Origin: Deltaproteobacteria bacterium
GTDB lineage: Bacteria > Desulfobacterota > Desulfomonilia > Desulfomonilales > Desulfomonilaceae
DNA: 64,000 nt
Direction of reading: 5' to 3'
Assembly: GCA_021777225.1 (NCBI GenBank)
Contig: JAJYDQ010000005.1
Span: 1 to 64,000, forward strand
Each line of letters begins with the position of its first letter. Within the stretch, counting starts at the first letter, position 1. A program made the translations under genes and the position numbers. Below the pieces are notes generated by a model that saw only the letters and a list, made by a program, of their open reading frames with translations, made no database searches and had not been told where the DNA came from. Positions 8,571-17,030 of the stretch are shown here, piece after piece.

Positions 8571-9566
8571 ATGTTTCCACACTGTCCAGATCGCAATTTC
8601 TGCAAATCCAGGATAAGAATTTCGTTCAACATAACCCAGATTATTTTCGCAATTACGTTTATTGCTCTTTGCTCGTGGGGATCAACATCCTGCGCTCAGT
8701 CTGGTCCGAGGAATGGGGCTAAAGATCTGCAGGAATCTTTTAGGGCTGTGGCCAAGAACGTTCGCCCAGCGGTTGTAAACGTGTCATCCGTCAGGGTAGC
8801 GCAAGCTCACGACGAAGGGCCAGCGCTTGATCCTTTCTTTGAAAATCACCCTTTTCGGGAATTCTTTGGAGATGACTTTTTCAAGCGTTTCTTCGGCGCT
8901 CCTCCGGGCGGCGGCGGGAGAATGCGCCAGCAGGGGCTTGGTTCCGGCTTCATCTTTGATAGTCGCGGCTACATTTTAACTAACCGTCATGTTATAAAAG
9001 GCGCTGATGAAATCATCGTTACCCTGGAAGGCAAGAAGAAATACAAAGCCAGGGTAGTGGCAGCGGACCCCAAAACTGATGTCGCCATACTTAAAATAGA
9101 AGGTAAAGATTTTCCTCACGTCGTTTTCGGTAATTCATCCAACTTGCAAGTCGGTGACTGGGTCCTGGCAATCGGCAACCCATTCGGCCTGACGCAGACA
9201 ATGACTGCTGGTATAGTCAGCGCAAAGGGGCGTAATGATATGGGAATTCTTGAATATGAAGATTTTATTCAGACTGATGCGGCGATCAATCCGGGAAATT
9301 CCGGAGGTCCGCTAGTTAATATCGATGGACAGGTGATCGGTATGAACACTGCAATCCTGTCCCGTAGCGGAGGATATATGGGCATCGGGTTTGCTATTCC
9401 TATCAATCTCATGAAACAGGTTGTAGATAGGATGATGCTGAAACAGGCCGACTTGACGCGAACTCCGTTTCGTGCGCCCCAAGGAACGCGCCCACTGGCG
9501 CCTCCGGGTCGAACCCACAACAAACTTGACCGCGTTTTTCCACCTGGCGCAGGGGACCGAATTTGA
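8571..9566 (+). CDS. HtrA/DegP-like periplasmic serine protease lacking PDZ domains
   Basis: I choose the ATG at 8571, which has AAGGAG five to six bases upstream; an upstream in-frame TTG at 8490 has none. The product is 331 residues with an N-terminal hydrophobic export segment (about 20-36). The trypsin-like domain has the full triad: His140 in TNRHVI, Asp170 in KTDVAIL and Ser244 in NPGNSGGPL. An acidic/aromatic-rich loop ([21 protein letters not shown]) precedes it, as in DegP-type proteins. The chain ends in a short Pro/Arg-rich tail where one or two PDZ domains would normally follow, and no PDZ sequence is visible downstream. It is probably an envelope quality-control or signalling protease with altered activation. 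Confidence 0.88.
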   Translation: MFPHCPDRNFCKSRIRISFNITQIIFAITFIALCSWGSTSCAQSGPRNGAKDLQESFRAVAKNVRPAVVNVSSVRVAQAHDEGPALDPFFENHPFREFFGDDFFKRFFGAPPGGGGRMRQQGLGSGFIFDSRGYILTNRHVIKGADEIIVTLEGKKKYKARVVAADPKTDVAILKIEGKDFPHVVFGNSSNLQVGDWVLAIGNPFGLTQTMTAGIVSAKGRNDMGILEYEDFIQTDAAINPGNSGGPLVNIDGQVIGMNTAILSRSGGYMGIGFAIPINLMKQVVDRMMLKQADLTRTPFRAPQGTRPLAPPGRTHNKLDRVFPPGAGDRI

Positions 9567-9726
9567 AAGCGTTGTATAAGAATTCGGCTAAATTTGCCAT
9601 AAATCATGGCGATAAACAGTTTTGAGCAAGCAACAGTAATTTTTTTTCAGAAATTGCTATTTTATTTTTCAAATTTTTTCACATATTTAGTATAATTGTC
9701 CGCAATTATCCCCCTTGGAGGATTTT

Positions 9727-10191
9727 ATGAAAAAAAGCTGGGCCCCTATGGTCATCGCTATGAGTATTCTATTTTCACTTGTATTATTGTCTGCTTCGTT
9801 TGCTGGACCCAAGCCACCTGAAGGTTATCGGGACATACGGCTTGGAATGACGAAGCTACAAATTTTGGATATTCTTAAAAAACAAACAGGGACATCTTCA
9901 TTTGAAGAAATTGGGGACGAGATTGGGGAAATTATTAGAAATGATAATCTGTTTAGGTTTGCCGCGTATAAATTTGATCCGAAAGGCGCCCTCATCGAAA
10001 TTGATCTACAAATGCGAGAAATACTTGGTAGAGACAAAGTCCTTGAACTTTTTAACGCCCAATACGGGCTCAATGTTTCTCCCTCCAAGAAATTTGTTGA
10101 TTCCAACCGTTCAGTTGAAGTTCAAGACAATATTTTGATAATTAAGCTTGCTTCAGATGACCGAAAGCGTTCCGCCAGGAGTGAACAGTAG
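9727..10191 (+). CDS. Small secreted protein with a BamE-like opening segment
   Basis: 154 residues. The ATG at 9727 is preceded by TTGGAGG at optimal spacing; an in-frame TTG four codons earlier lies inside that binding site and is rejected. A signal peptide ends near residue 28 (ASFAG). The mature start GYRDIRLGMTKLQILDILKK resembles the first helix-turn of SmpA/BamE-type domains, but the rest gives no secure match. It is followed by two hairpins, the second a strong terminator, so it is a single-gene unit. Periplasmic location is supported; function is unknown. Confidence 0.65.
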   Translation: MKKSWAPMVIAMSILFSLVLLSASFAGPKPPEGYRDIRLGMTKLQILDILKKQTGTSSFEEIGDEIGEIIRNDNLFRFAAYKFDPKGALIEIDLQMREILGRDKVLELFNAQYGLNVSPSKKFVDSNRSVEVQDNILIIKLASDDRKRSARSEQ

Positions 10192-10264
10192 GTTTTATTG
10201 TCCACCATGGAGCGTATAAACGCTCCCACTTGATCGTCCATTCAATACCTTTGTATGATAACTC

Positions 10265-10302
10265 GCTTGAGGTAAACTTTTGTGTTTGCCTCAAGCTTTT
10301 TT
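10265..10302 (+). terminator. Strong intrinsic terminator
   Basis: A 13-bp stem (10265-10277 with 10284-10296, one G-U pair), a six-base loop, then six T residues. A smaller perfect hairpin, GGAGCG-TATAAA-CGCTCC, lies upstream at 10209-10226 and has no T tract. Confidence 0.85.
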
Positions 10303-10356
10303 ATGTGCTTCCCCAACTGCGCCCCCATTAGGACTGCGTCCTAATCAAACGGGAGA

Positions 10357-11136
10357 TCAATACACTTGCGCGGTGTGTCTTATCAACCCCTTCAACCAAT
10401 AGAAGATGCGGCCATAATATTCATGTAAAGCTATTTCTGAATTATACAGGCCGTCCGCATTCGGGGAAAGCAATACAAACAAAGGCTGTCGCCTCTTCGC
10501 CCTGAAATCGCAAGGACATGGCAAAGGGTTCATCCCTTTACCCGAGAAAAGCCTTATCGCCCTCGGAATATGACTTGCTGACGTAACCAGAGCGAATGGC
10601 GCAGCTCCAACAATGGGTTTAAAAAGGTTGGCCTCATCATCTGTGTCGAGAGCGCGGGTCTCGAGTATTAGTGATTCTCTCGGGACCCCGAGGCGTATTG
10701 GCAGTACCGCCATCATCTCTGAGGAACTTGGAGCGCCGCCTGATAGAACCAGTTTAGCTTCGGGTATCTCTTTCCATAACCTGATACCCTCCAACAACCT
10801 GAGCACAGACCTGTCCCAAATATCTGAAGCGCTCATCTCTTTAGTGAACGATGTGCCTCCCAGTACCACAATATATTCTACGCCGGCCGCTCGTAATTTG
10901 GCAGGATCCGCGTAAGGGCCGGCTTCATTCTCCAACGGCCGTAGCAAGGCCAGGCCTGTCCAAACCAGCGAGAAGGCGAGTAGTGTTATTCCCGCCAAAC
11001 TCAACAGCACAACGCCCGATCGATTACGTTTTTTTATGAACATGACAAGAGCCATAAACCCGAGCGCCAAAGTCAGGCCAACCGGATATATCATAACGCT
11101 TACCACCTTCTTGGTGACAAACAAGAAATATTGCAT
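10357..11136 (-). CDS. DUF218 membrane protein, ElyC/YdcF-like
   Basis: 259 residues. Two hydrophobic segments (about 12-32 and 40-65) precede a DUF218 domain that begins at GVEYIVVLGG (about 85-94) and continues with RLLEGIRLWKE and KLVLSGG, then DTDDEANLF and LVTSASHIPRA. This architecture matches ElyC, an inner-membrane factor needed for envelope (peptidoglycan precursor lipid) homeostasis in enterobacteria. The family is clear; which envelope step it serves here is inferred. It is transcribed as a single leftward gene and ends just beyond the preceding terminator. Confidence 0.82.
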   Translation of the reverse strand: MQYFLFVTKKVVSVMIYPVGLTLALGFMALVMFIKKRNRSGVVLLSLAGITLLAFSLVWTGLALLRPLENEAGPYADPAKLRAAGVEYIVVLGGTSFTKEMSASDIWDRSVLRLLEGIRLWKEIPEAKLVLSGGAPSSSEMMAVLPIRLGVPRESLILETRALDTDDEANLFKPIVGAAPFALVTSASHIPRAIRLFSGKGMNPLPCPCDFRAKRRQPLFVLLSPNADGLYNSEIALHEYYGRIFYWLKGLIRHTAQVY

Positions 11137-11387
11137 AACCTTGTTCCTTTATTTGACCGTGTTAGCTTTGAACCATCACCTTTCTTTTTTTATCATAGTA
11201 CTATATAATTTGGATGACATGAAAACGATTATCAGAGAGTATTTTCCTTGAATGACTCTTTTGTTGAAAATGTCACTATCATTGAGACGCCCAATCTGGA
11301 AATTAATAAATTCTTCATCTGAGCTTCCAGTTTCGGCATGTCTCGGCCCACGATCCTGTCATCAGTCGTGGCGATCTAATTGTCACT

Positions 11388-11945
11388 ATGCGATTTAGTG
11401 AAGGCATCCCCCCCCGATATCCTGAAGGAAAACCCCTCGAAGAGGACTTGGGGTTGTGGTGGGTAATCCACTCAAAGCCCAACCGTGAATGGAAACTTGC
11501 TAGATACCTCCTGAACCAGGAAATAAGTTATTACATGCCGCTGTACGACCACAAAATTAGAATTGGCAAGCTTCACGAGAAAATTATAAAAGCGCCTTTG
11601 TTTAGGGGGTATCTCTGCGTTGCGCTCGATAGGGAAAAGTATTGGCGTCTGTACGATACCCATGATTTTACCAGAATTATTCAGATAAAGGAACAAAACT
11701 CATTCGTCAAAGAACTGCAATCCGTATCTAGAGTCCTTGCGGTCGAACAGGATCTTTTAGTAAAACCGGGACTACTCAAAGGTCGGAGAGTAGTGGTCAC
11801 ATCAGGCCCCCTTAAAGGGGTCGGAGGGATGGTTGTGGGGCGTTCCAGCAAGGGTCGGTTTGCCATAACGGTAGAAATGTTCAACCGGACTGTCATTGTA
11901 AACGTAGACCCTCTTACGGCCCTGGAAATCTTACCATTGTCCTGA
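11388..11945 (+). CDS. Specialised NusG-family transcription elongation factor
   Basis: 185 residues with the NusG N-terminal domain (WWVIHSKPNREWKLARYLL, about 25-43) and a C-terminal KOW domain (VKPGLLKGRRVVVTSGPLKGVGGMVVG, about 127-153). NusG/RfaH/LoaP-type paralogues bind RNA polymerase and promote read-through of long operons, frequently for surface polysaccharides. It is not the housekeeping nusG, because the expected secE and rplK neighbours are absent. A hairpin (CCACGA 11348-11353 with TCGTGG 11366-11371) lies in its leader and could be regulatory. No long operon follows it here, so its targets are elsewhere, perhaps the polysaccharide block at 1084-7046. Confidence 0.8.
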   Translation: MRFSEGIPPRYPEGKPLEEDLGLWWVIHSKPNREWKLARYLLNQEISYYMPLYDHKIRIGKLHEKIIKAPLFRGYLCVALDREKYWRLYDTHDFTRIIQIKEQNSFVKELQSVSRVLAVEQDLLVKPGLLKGRRVVVTSGPLKGVGGMVVGRSSKGRFAITVEMFNRTVIVNVDPLTALEILPLS

Positions 11946-11967
11946 CATCGCAACTGGCGTTCAGCTT

Positions 11968-12160
11968 ACTCGTTTTATAGGGAGAGCAATCAAGGCAACC
12001 CCAATAACTCCCACACCAGTGCTAAATGGAAAAGAAGCCGCAAATTTTCTCAGGATGCTTCTTGAAGATCAGGTAGTTAAAATTCCATAAAAAAATGGCG
12101 CGAAAACTTGAAAAGGCGCGAAAACAAATTCGTGAAGACGCTATAAAGAATGACAAATAG
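11968..12160 (+). pseudogene. Relics of small antitoxin-like ORFs
   Basis: Two coding-like pieces lie in different frames. The first (to 12090) reads ...TPTPVLNGKEAANFLRMLLEDQ and ends in a stop without any standard start codon upstream. The second (12095-12160) reads MARKLEKARKQIREDAIKND. Read together across a frameshift they resemble a short helical antitoxin-like protein. I infer a decayed gene in front of the nucleotidyltransferase; the family name is not secure. Confidence 0.35.
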
Positions 12161-12299
12161 CATATATTACGAAGGCTTTGTTCTAGAACCAATCACCAAA
12201 GACATGTATCCGCTTGATTTTGATTGCGACGACTCCGATATAAACGAGCCGGCTGCTATTGAATACGACCAAGCATTTAGTTTTAAAGGACAATCGTGA
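12150..12299 (+). CDS. Small acidic protein coupled to the nucleotidyltransferase
   Basis: 49 residues, beginning MTNSIYYEGFVLEPITKDM and strongly acidic (FDCDDSDINEP). Its TGA overlaps the GTG start of the next gene (GTGA at 12296-12299), the usual sign of translational coupling. The ribosome binding site is poor. It has no motif I recognise, and it is far too short to be the HEPN partner normally paired with MNT proteins. Confidence 0.45.
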   Translation: MTNSIYYEGFVLEPITKDMYPLDFDCDDSDINEPAAIEYDQAFSFKGQS

Positions 12300-12649
12300 C
12301 TAAAGCCCTAAAACACTTGCAACCAGCCAGGTCTTTAGACCAAATAACCAGCGTGATTATACCGATTTGCCAACGATACGCCATTATAAAGGCCATTGTG
12401 TTTGGATCTTTTGCAGTGGGTGATATTTCTAAACGCAGCGATTTGGACTTGATGCTTATTATGGAGACGGATAAGAGGTTTCTTGATCGTTATGATGGGA
12501 TTTACCGAGAAATAACAGATGCGGTCAAACATCGCGCTGTTGATCTTCTCATTTACAAATCCGGTGAATTTCAGAAGATGCAGGACGAGCCTTTTATGCG
12601 CCGAGCTGTCGAGGAAGGTGTTGTATTTTATGGCCGAAACGAAGAATAG
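12296..12649 (+). CDS. MNT-type minimal nucleotidyltransferase
   Basis: 117 residues from a GTG that overlaps the previous stop. The polymerase-beta-like core is intact: VFGSFAVGDISKRSDLDLML (about 40-59) carries the G-S and D-x-D metal-binding elements, and VDLLIY near residue 82 provides the third acidic position. MNT proteins are usually the antitoxin half of HEPN/MNT modules and act by adenylylating the HEPN toxin. No HEPN gene is adjacent: upstream are a 49-residue ORF and gene relics, downstream is a convergent transporter. It is therefore an orphan or belongs to a decayed module. Confidence 0.8.
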   Translation: MTKALKHLQPARSLDQITSVIIPICQRYAIIKAIVFGSFAVGDISKRSDLDLMLIMETDKRFLDRYDGIYREITDAVKHRAVDLLIYKSGEFQKMQDEPFMRRAVEEGVVFYGRNEE

Positions 12650-12656
12650 ATTAGTG

Positions 12657-14498
12657 TCAAGCGCTTGATGGATGCAATTTCGCCATCAACCCACGTTCCT
12701 CCAATGCGTGATTATAAGCGGACAAAATGTCACTCTGGGAAAGTATCCCAACGATTTCCTCATGACCGTCAGCGCCTGAAATTACAGGAAGGTGTTCAAT
12801 GCCATTTTGATTGATGAGCTGAAGGGCCGTCGCTAAATTGTCGTCCGGTGTGACGGATATAGCCGGTATGGTAGCAATATCTCTTGCAATCACGATATCG
12901 AAAAGACTGTCTTCAAAAACGATTTCTCTAAAGTCTTTAAGGGATAACATCCCGGCAAGCCTGTTTTGATTATCCATGACAGGAAAAGTCGAATGTTTGC
13001 TCTTTTGCAGGACATTTATGAGTTCACGAAGACGAGTATCTTCTCGAATAGTTTCGGGGTGTTTGGTCATAAAGTCCTCTACGCGCATGCTTTTTAGCAC
13101 ATTAACGTCGCGACCGGCCCGTATGTCAACTCCTCTCCTCAGCAACTTCATTGTGTAGATCGATTCCTTTTTGACGCTGCGGGCTACGAATGTCGATATG
13201 ACACAGCAAATCATAATTGGAGCGATAATCTTATAATTCTGGGTGAGTTCAAAGAGTATAAGAAAAGCTTGAATAGGGGCTTGAGTCGTACCAGCCACTA
13301 ACGCGCCCATGCCGACAATAGCGTATGCCCCCGGTTGGGCCGTGTGATACGGAAAGAGGTAATGGGCGCCTGCTCCAAATGCCCCACCAAGCATGGCCCC
13401 CATGAATAACGATGGCGCAAAAATTCCTCCTGAACCACCAGAGCCTATTGTTATTGAAGTCGCCAGAATCTTCAATGGAACCAGTAACAGTAAAATGGTC
13501 CAGGTTTCCTGGCTCAGTAATGCTTTTGTGATTGAGTGGTACCCAACCCCCATGATTTGAGGGAACCCGAGCGCGATAGTTCCGATTACGAGACCTCCTA
13601 TTGTCGCTTTGAGGTATTCGGGAAACTTCCATGCGTCCCAAATATCTTCAACTTTATAAAGCGTCACGGTAAAGCTAACAGCTACTACCCCTGCAATTAT
13701 TCCCAGGATGCAATAGAGAATGAGTTCCTGAGGAAACAGCAAATCATAGGGCGGGACCTGGAATGCGGGATAATTTCCAATGAGGATACGGGACACTTCG
13801 GTAGCCATTACGGACGCTAGAATGATAGGAGTAAACGTTGGCAAAGCAAAATCGCCCAAAATAATTTCCAGGGCGAATATGGCCCCTGCGATAGGCGCAT
13901 TGAACGTAGCCGCAATGCCGGCCGCCGCGCCGCATGCTACTAACACCCTCACCTGATTATCGGTCAATCTTAAGATTTGGCCGATACTGGAACCAAGCGC
14001 GCTGCCGATCTGGACTATCGGACCTTCCCGTCCTACTGATCCCCCCGAACCGATACAAATTGCTGAAGCGAGAATTTTAACAAACGCCACCCGTTTTCTT
14101 ATCCTGCCGCCTTTGGTGGCTACAGCGTCCATAACTTCCGGGACTCCGTGTCCTTTAGCTTCCCTGGCGAAGAAGTACACCAGGGGTCCAACAACAAGTC
14201 CGCCGATGGCCGGGCCCAACACGATCCTCCACCAGGGAAGCGTAGCAGCGGCAGTGGTTAAATCACCACTAGTAGAATAGATAAGTCCCTGAAAGAGACC
14301 TATAAGGTATCTGAAGGCGACAGCCCCGAATCCCCCAAGGAGGCCGACAACTATTCCCAGTATAGGCAGAATAAGCCCTGTTTCGCTAAAGAAAGTTTCC
14401 AACTGAAATGTTTGAGATAATTGGTGGAAAAATCTCCTGAGCCTGTCAGTAGCCAATTGATCGACAACGGACTCAGGAGGAGTTGTAACATCAGACAT
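12657..14498 (-). CDS. CLC-family chloride channel/transporter with C-terminal CBS pair
   Basis: 613 residues from the ATG at 14498, which has GAGG seven bases upstream; a TTG 18 bases earlier is less likely. The membrane domain has the CLC signatures GSGGSVGREGPIVQIGS, including the gating Glu in GREGP, and GSGGSGGIFAPSLF in the second half. The last ~130 residues form two CBS domains (VEDFMTKHPETI and ARDIATIPAISVTPDD), which typically sense adenine nucleotides. Predicted role: inner-membrane chloride transport or chloride/proton exchange, modulated by energy status. It ends eight bases from the convergent MNT gene. Confidence 0.92.
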   Translation of the reverse strand: MSDVTTPPESVVDQLATDRLRRFFHQLSQTFQLETFFSETGLILPILGIVVGLLGGFGAVAFRYLIGLFQGLIYSTSGDLTTAAATLPWWRIVLGPAIGGLVVGPLVYFFAREAKGHGVPEVMDAVATKGGRIRKRVAFVKILASAICIGSGGSVGREGPIVQIGSALGSSIGQILRLTDNQVRVLVACGAAAGIAATFNAPIAGAIFALEIILGDFALPTFTPIILASVMATEVSRILIGNYPAFQVPPYDLLFPQELILYCILGIIAGVVAVSFTVTLYKVEDIWDAWKFPEYLKATIGGLVIGTIALGFPQIMGVGYHSITKALLSQETWTILLLLVPLKILATSITIGSGGSGGIFAPSLFMGAMLGGAFGAGAHYLFPYHTAQPGAYAIVGMGALVAGTTQAPIQAFLILFELTQNYKIIAPIMICCVISTFVARSVKKESIYTMKLLRRGVDIRAGRDVNVLKSMRVEDFMTKHPETIREDTRLRELINVLQKSKHSTFPVMDNQNRLAGMLSLKDFREIVFEDSLFDIVIARDIATIPAISVTPDDNLATALQLINQNGIEHLPVISGADGHEEIVGILSQSDILSAYNHALEERGLMAKLHPSSA

Positions 14499-14589
14499 GA
14501 TTTGGCCTCGATACAAGTTAGAAATGACATGAGTAAAAGATATAGCGCTTTTTAAGAAAAAAATTAATGAGTGGGTATTGCTATAACTA

Positions 14590-14626
14590 AAAAGACGAGA
14601 GGAAAAGCGGTTTTCCCTCGTCTTTA
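14590..14626 (-). terminator. Hairpin terminator, second behind actP
   Basis: AAAGACGAG/CTCGTCTTT with an inner GGAAAA/TTTTCC stem and a GCGG loop; read leftward it ends in a short T run. It lies after the stronger actP terminator and before the CLC promoter region. Confidence 0.55.
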
Positions 14627-14676
14627 AGCTAGGGGACCAAAGATTCTGGAGCTGAGACGTCAGGCTAGGTTCATTG

Positions 14677-14716
14677 GAAAAAATAACAGCCTCGGAATCA
14701 GAGTCCCGAGACTGTT
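14677..14716 (-). terminator. Intrinsic terminator of the duf485-actP transcript
   Basis: AACAG-c-CTCGG (14685-14695) pairs with CCGAG-a-CTGTT (14706-14716). Read leftward it is followed by TTATTTTTT. It starts ten bases beyond the actP stop codon. Confidence 0.8.
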
Positions 14717-14725
14717 ACAGTCAAC

Positions 14726-16636
14726 CTAGTGTTTTAAGACATCGGCCACACCAATGCCCGTGTTTTGTTTGACATAGAGTTCATCGAAAGCGTCTTCTTC
14801 CTTCTTACTTCTGAACAGAAGGGCAAAAATAACGGCAGAGAGGAACCCTATCGGGATTGAAACGATACCGGGGTTCTTCAGTGGGAACCATGGCTTATCC
14901 AATCCCATCAATGATGTTCCATCCTTGTTTTGCTCATATTGGATTTTGGATTTGGCTAGGTTTGCCTTTTCTGCGTCAGTAAGTACCGCTCCACCCGCCT
15001 GTTTCTTTTCTAACGCAACGACTATTTTTTGAGCTCCTGCTGCAATTGTTTTGGGATACATCATGTTTGGAGAAACGAGCACTAACAGAATCGAAAGTGC
15101 AGTTCCAATTATCAGGCCGGCAATTATTCCCGCTGTATTAAATTTGCGCCAAAATAGTGAAAGAATGACAACCGGAAGGTTCCCGGAGGATGCGACTGCG
15201 AACGCGAGAGCGACCAGATGAGCTACGTTTTGTCTTTCGGATGCAATCCCGATGATGACGGCTACGGCGCCGAAAACTATAGCTGCAATTCGCGCTGCTT
15301 TCACCTGCTCGTGCTGGTCGGCGTGACCGTCTCTAATTATGTTGACCCAAATATCATGAGAGATGGCCGCTGAAGCCGCAAGCACCAGACCTGACACAAC
15401 AGCGAGGATGGTCGCAAATGCGACAGCGCACAGGAACGCCAGCAAGAAATCTCCGACGAGAGGCGCAATCTGATTGCCGAGCATTTGAGCAAGGAGCAAA
15501 TTCGCCATATTGCCGCCTGGATCCACATGGGAAATAAGTTGTGGGCTGACATTGATAGCGGCCCCGAATCCGAGAAGTGTCGTCAAAATGTAGAATGTTC
15601 CGATAATGAACATTGCCCAAATAACTGACTTTCGAGCGGCCTGGGCTGTGGGGACCGTGAAGAAACGCATGAGGATGTGGGGCATGCCTGCTGTTCCAAG
15701 AACAAGGGCCATACCGAGTGATATCTGGTCCCAGACATCCTTTAGCAACAACCCTGGTTCAAGGAAACGCTGACCATAATCAAAACCAGCCTTGGGTATC
15801 GCTTCATGAAGGAGATTGATTTGCACCCAAGTCTTGATTTGCGTATTGGTAGCTACGTCGGTGAAAAACTGGACTGGATTAAACCCGCATTTAGCAAGAA
15901 CCAGGATGCAAAGTACAATTGCCCCGGTCATAAGCAAACATGCCTTTATGATCTGGACCCATGTAGTAGCGATCATGCCGCCAAAAACGACGTAAATGAT
16001 CATCAACGCTCCAACGCCTGATATAGCTAGTTTGAATGGGATCCCGAGGAGCAGTTCCATAAGTTTTCCAGCGCCGACCATCTGAGCTGTCAAATAAAAG
16101 ACGGAGACGCAGACAGTAGATATAGCGGCAGCGGCCCTGACTGGTTTGGGATTCGAACGGAATGACAGAATGTCGCCCATTGTGAATTTTCCCGCGTTTC
16201 GGCAGGGTTCCGCGACTATCAGCAAAACCGTGACATAGGCTACCAACCAACCAACTGAATACATGAATCCGTCATAACCGTAGAGTGAGATAAGACCTGC
16301 AATACCAAGGAACGAAGCAGCGGACATATAATCCCCTGAGATCGCCCATCCGTTTTGAAGCCCCGTTATGGCCCCGCGTGCAGCATAGAAGTCTGCCGTT
16401 GTTTTTGTTCGTTTTGCGGCCCAAATTACGATGCCGAGGGTGATTAAGACAATTATTACAAAAAGAGTAATTGTAATTGTTTTGTTCGCTTCAACTTTGT
16501 GAACAGTAGGGGCCTGAGCGGTAATCGCCGCGGCTATTGAATTTTCTGCTCCGGCCAGGCTGATACTAGGTAAAATAACGTTTATTGTTACGCCCAGAGT
16601 GAGGGCGACTATCATAATTACCAAAAATTTCTTCAT
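14726..16636 (-). CDS. actP: Cation/acetate symporter (SSS family)
   Basis: 636 residues. A signal-like first helix is followed by the core of the sodium:solute symporter family with about 13 more membrane spans. Diagnostic segments are KTTADFYAARGAITGLQNGWAISGDYMSAASFLG (about 82-115) and FTMGDILSFR, which match ActP acetate permeases rather than PutP-type carriers; a ~50-residue hydrophilic insert (KKQAGGAVLTDAEKANLAKSK) precedes the last spans. It follows a DUF485 gene by 14 bases, the standard actP arrangement. Predicted role: secondary uptake of acetate (and similar short acids). With the acyl-CoA synthetases to the right it supplies the acetate-activation pathway. Confidence 0.9.
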   Translation of the reverse strand: MKKFLVIMIVALTLGVTINVILPSISLAGAENSIAAAITAQAPTVHKVEANKTITITLFVIIVLITLGIVIWAAKRTKTTADFYAARGAITGLQNGWAISGDYMSAASFLGIAGLISLYGYDGFMYSVGWLVAYVTVLLIVAEPCRNAGKFTMGDILSFRSNPKPVRAAAAISTVCVSVFYLTAQMVGAGKLMELLLGIPFKLAISGVGALMIIYVVFGGMIATTWVQIIKACLLMTGAIVLCILVLAKCGFNPVQFFTDVATNTQIKTWVQINLLHEAIPKAGFDYGQRFLEPGLLLKDVWDQISLGMALVLGTAGMPHILMRFFTVPTAQAARKSVIWAMFIIGTFYILTTLLGFGAAINVSPQLISHVDPGGNMANLLLAQMLGNQIAPLVGDFLLAFLCAVAFATILAVVSGLVLAASAAISHDIWVNIIRDGHADQHEQVKAARIAAIVFGAVAVIIGIASERQNVAHLVALAFAVASSGNLPVVILSLFWRKFNTAGIIAGLIIGTALSILLVLVSPNMMYPKTIAAGAQKIVVALEKKQAGGAVLTDAEKANLAKSKIQYEQNKDGTSLMGLDKPWFPLKNPGIVSIPIGFLSAVIFALLFRSKKEEDAFDELYVKQNTGIGVADVLKH

Positions 16637-16650
16637 TGCGCCTCTCCTCC

Positions 16651-16965
16651 TTACCGTAGTTTCAGTTCATCAAGAAGTTCATTGGTTAACCTGTCGGAAA
16701 CTCGATTAGCCCATGAAGCGTAATAAATCGCGATTGCCCAGGACACGAAAAACTGTGAGAGCGCAAATAAATATCCAAAATTGATATGCCCAATGAGCTG
16801 GACACTGAACAACCCCTGCGCTGATCCTGCGCCTATGGGTAGCAAGAAATAATAAATGTTGGAAAAGATCCACCATCCGAAAAGAAAAGAACTTTTCCTA
16901 CGATGCAATTCGATGAACTTTGGGTTCCTCGCAATTGCCGCCCAATCTGTTTGTTGCTGCGCCAC
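16651..16965 (-). CDS. DUF485 inner-membrane partner of ActP
   Basis: 104 residues from a GTG with AAGGAG nine bases upstream. Two membrane spans (about 27-49 and 60-83) and the segment FIELHRRKSSFLFGWWIF identify DUF485, which is almost always encoded directly before actP (yjcH in E. coli). It probably forms a complex with or stabilises the symporter, though its biochemical role is not established. Only 14 bases separate it from actP, so the two form one operon. Confidence 0.88.
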   Translation of the reverse strand: MAQQQTDWAAIARNPKFIELHRRKSSFLFGWWIFSNIYYFLLPIGAGSAQGLFSVQLIGHINFGYLFALSQFFVSWAIAIYYASWANRVSDRLTNELLDELKLR

Positions 16966-17005
16966 GGTACAATTCTCCTTCCTCTTTTGTTAGAGATTAA
17001 AGGAC

Positions 17006-17030
17006 AGAGAAGCCCCAGGCTTCTCTTTTA
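17006..17030. promoter_or_regulatory. Perfect hairpin with T tail upstream of duf485-actP
   Basis: AGAGAAGCC (17006-17014), loop CCA, GGCTTCTCT (17018-17026), then TTTA. In the rightward sense it has terminator form; in the leftward sense it would sit in the 5' leader about 40 bases before the duf485 start codon. It could end an unannotated rightward RNA or act as a leader structure of the acetate uptake operon. Confidence 0.5.
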
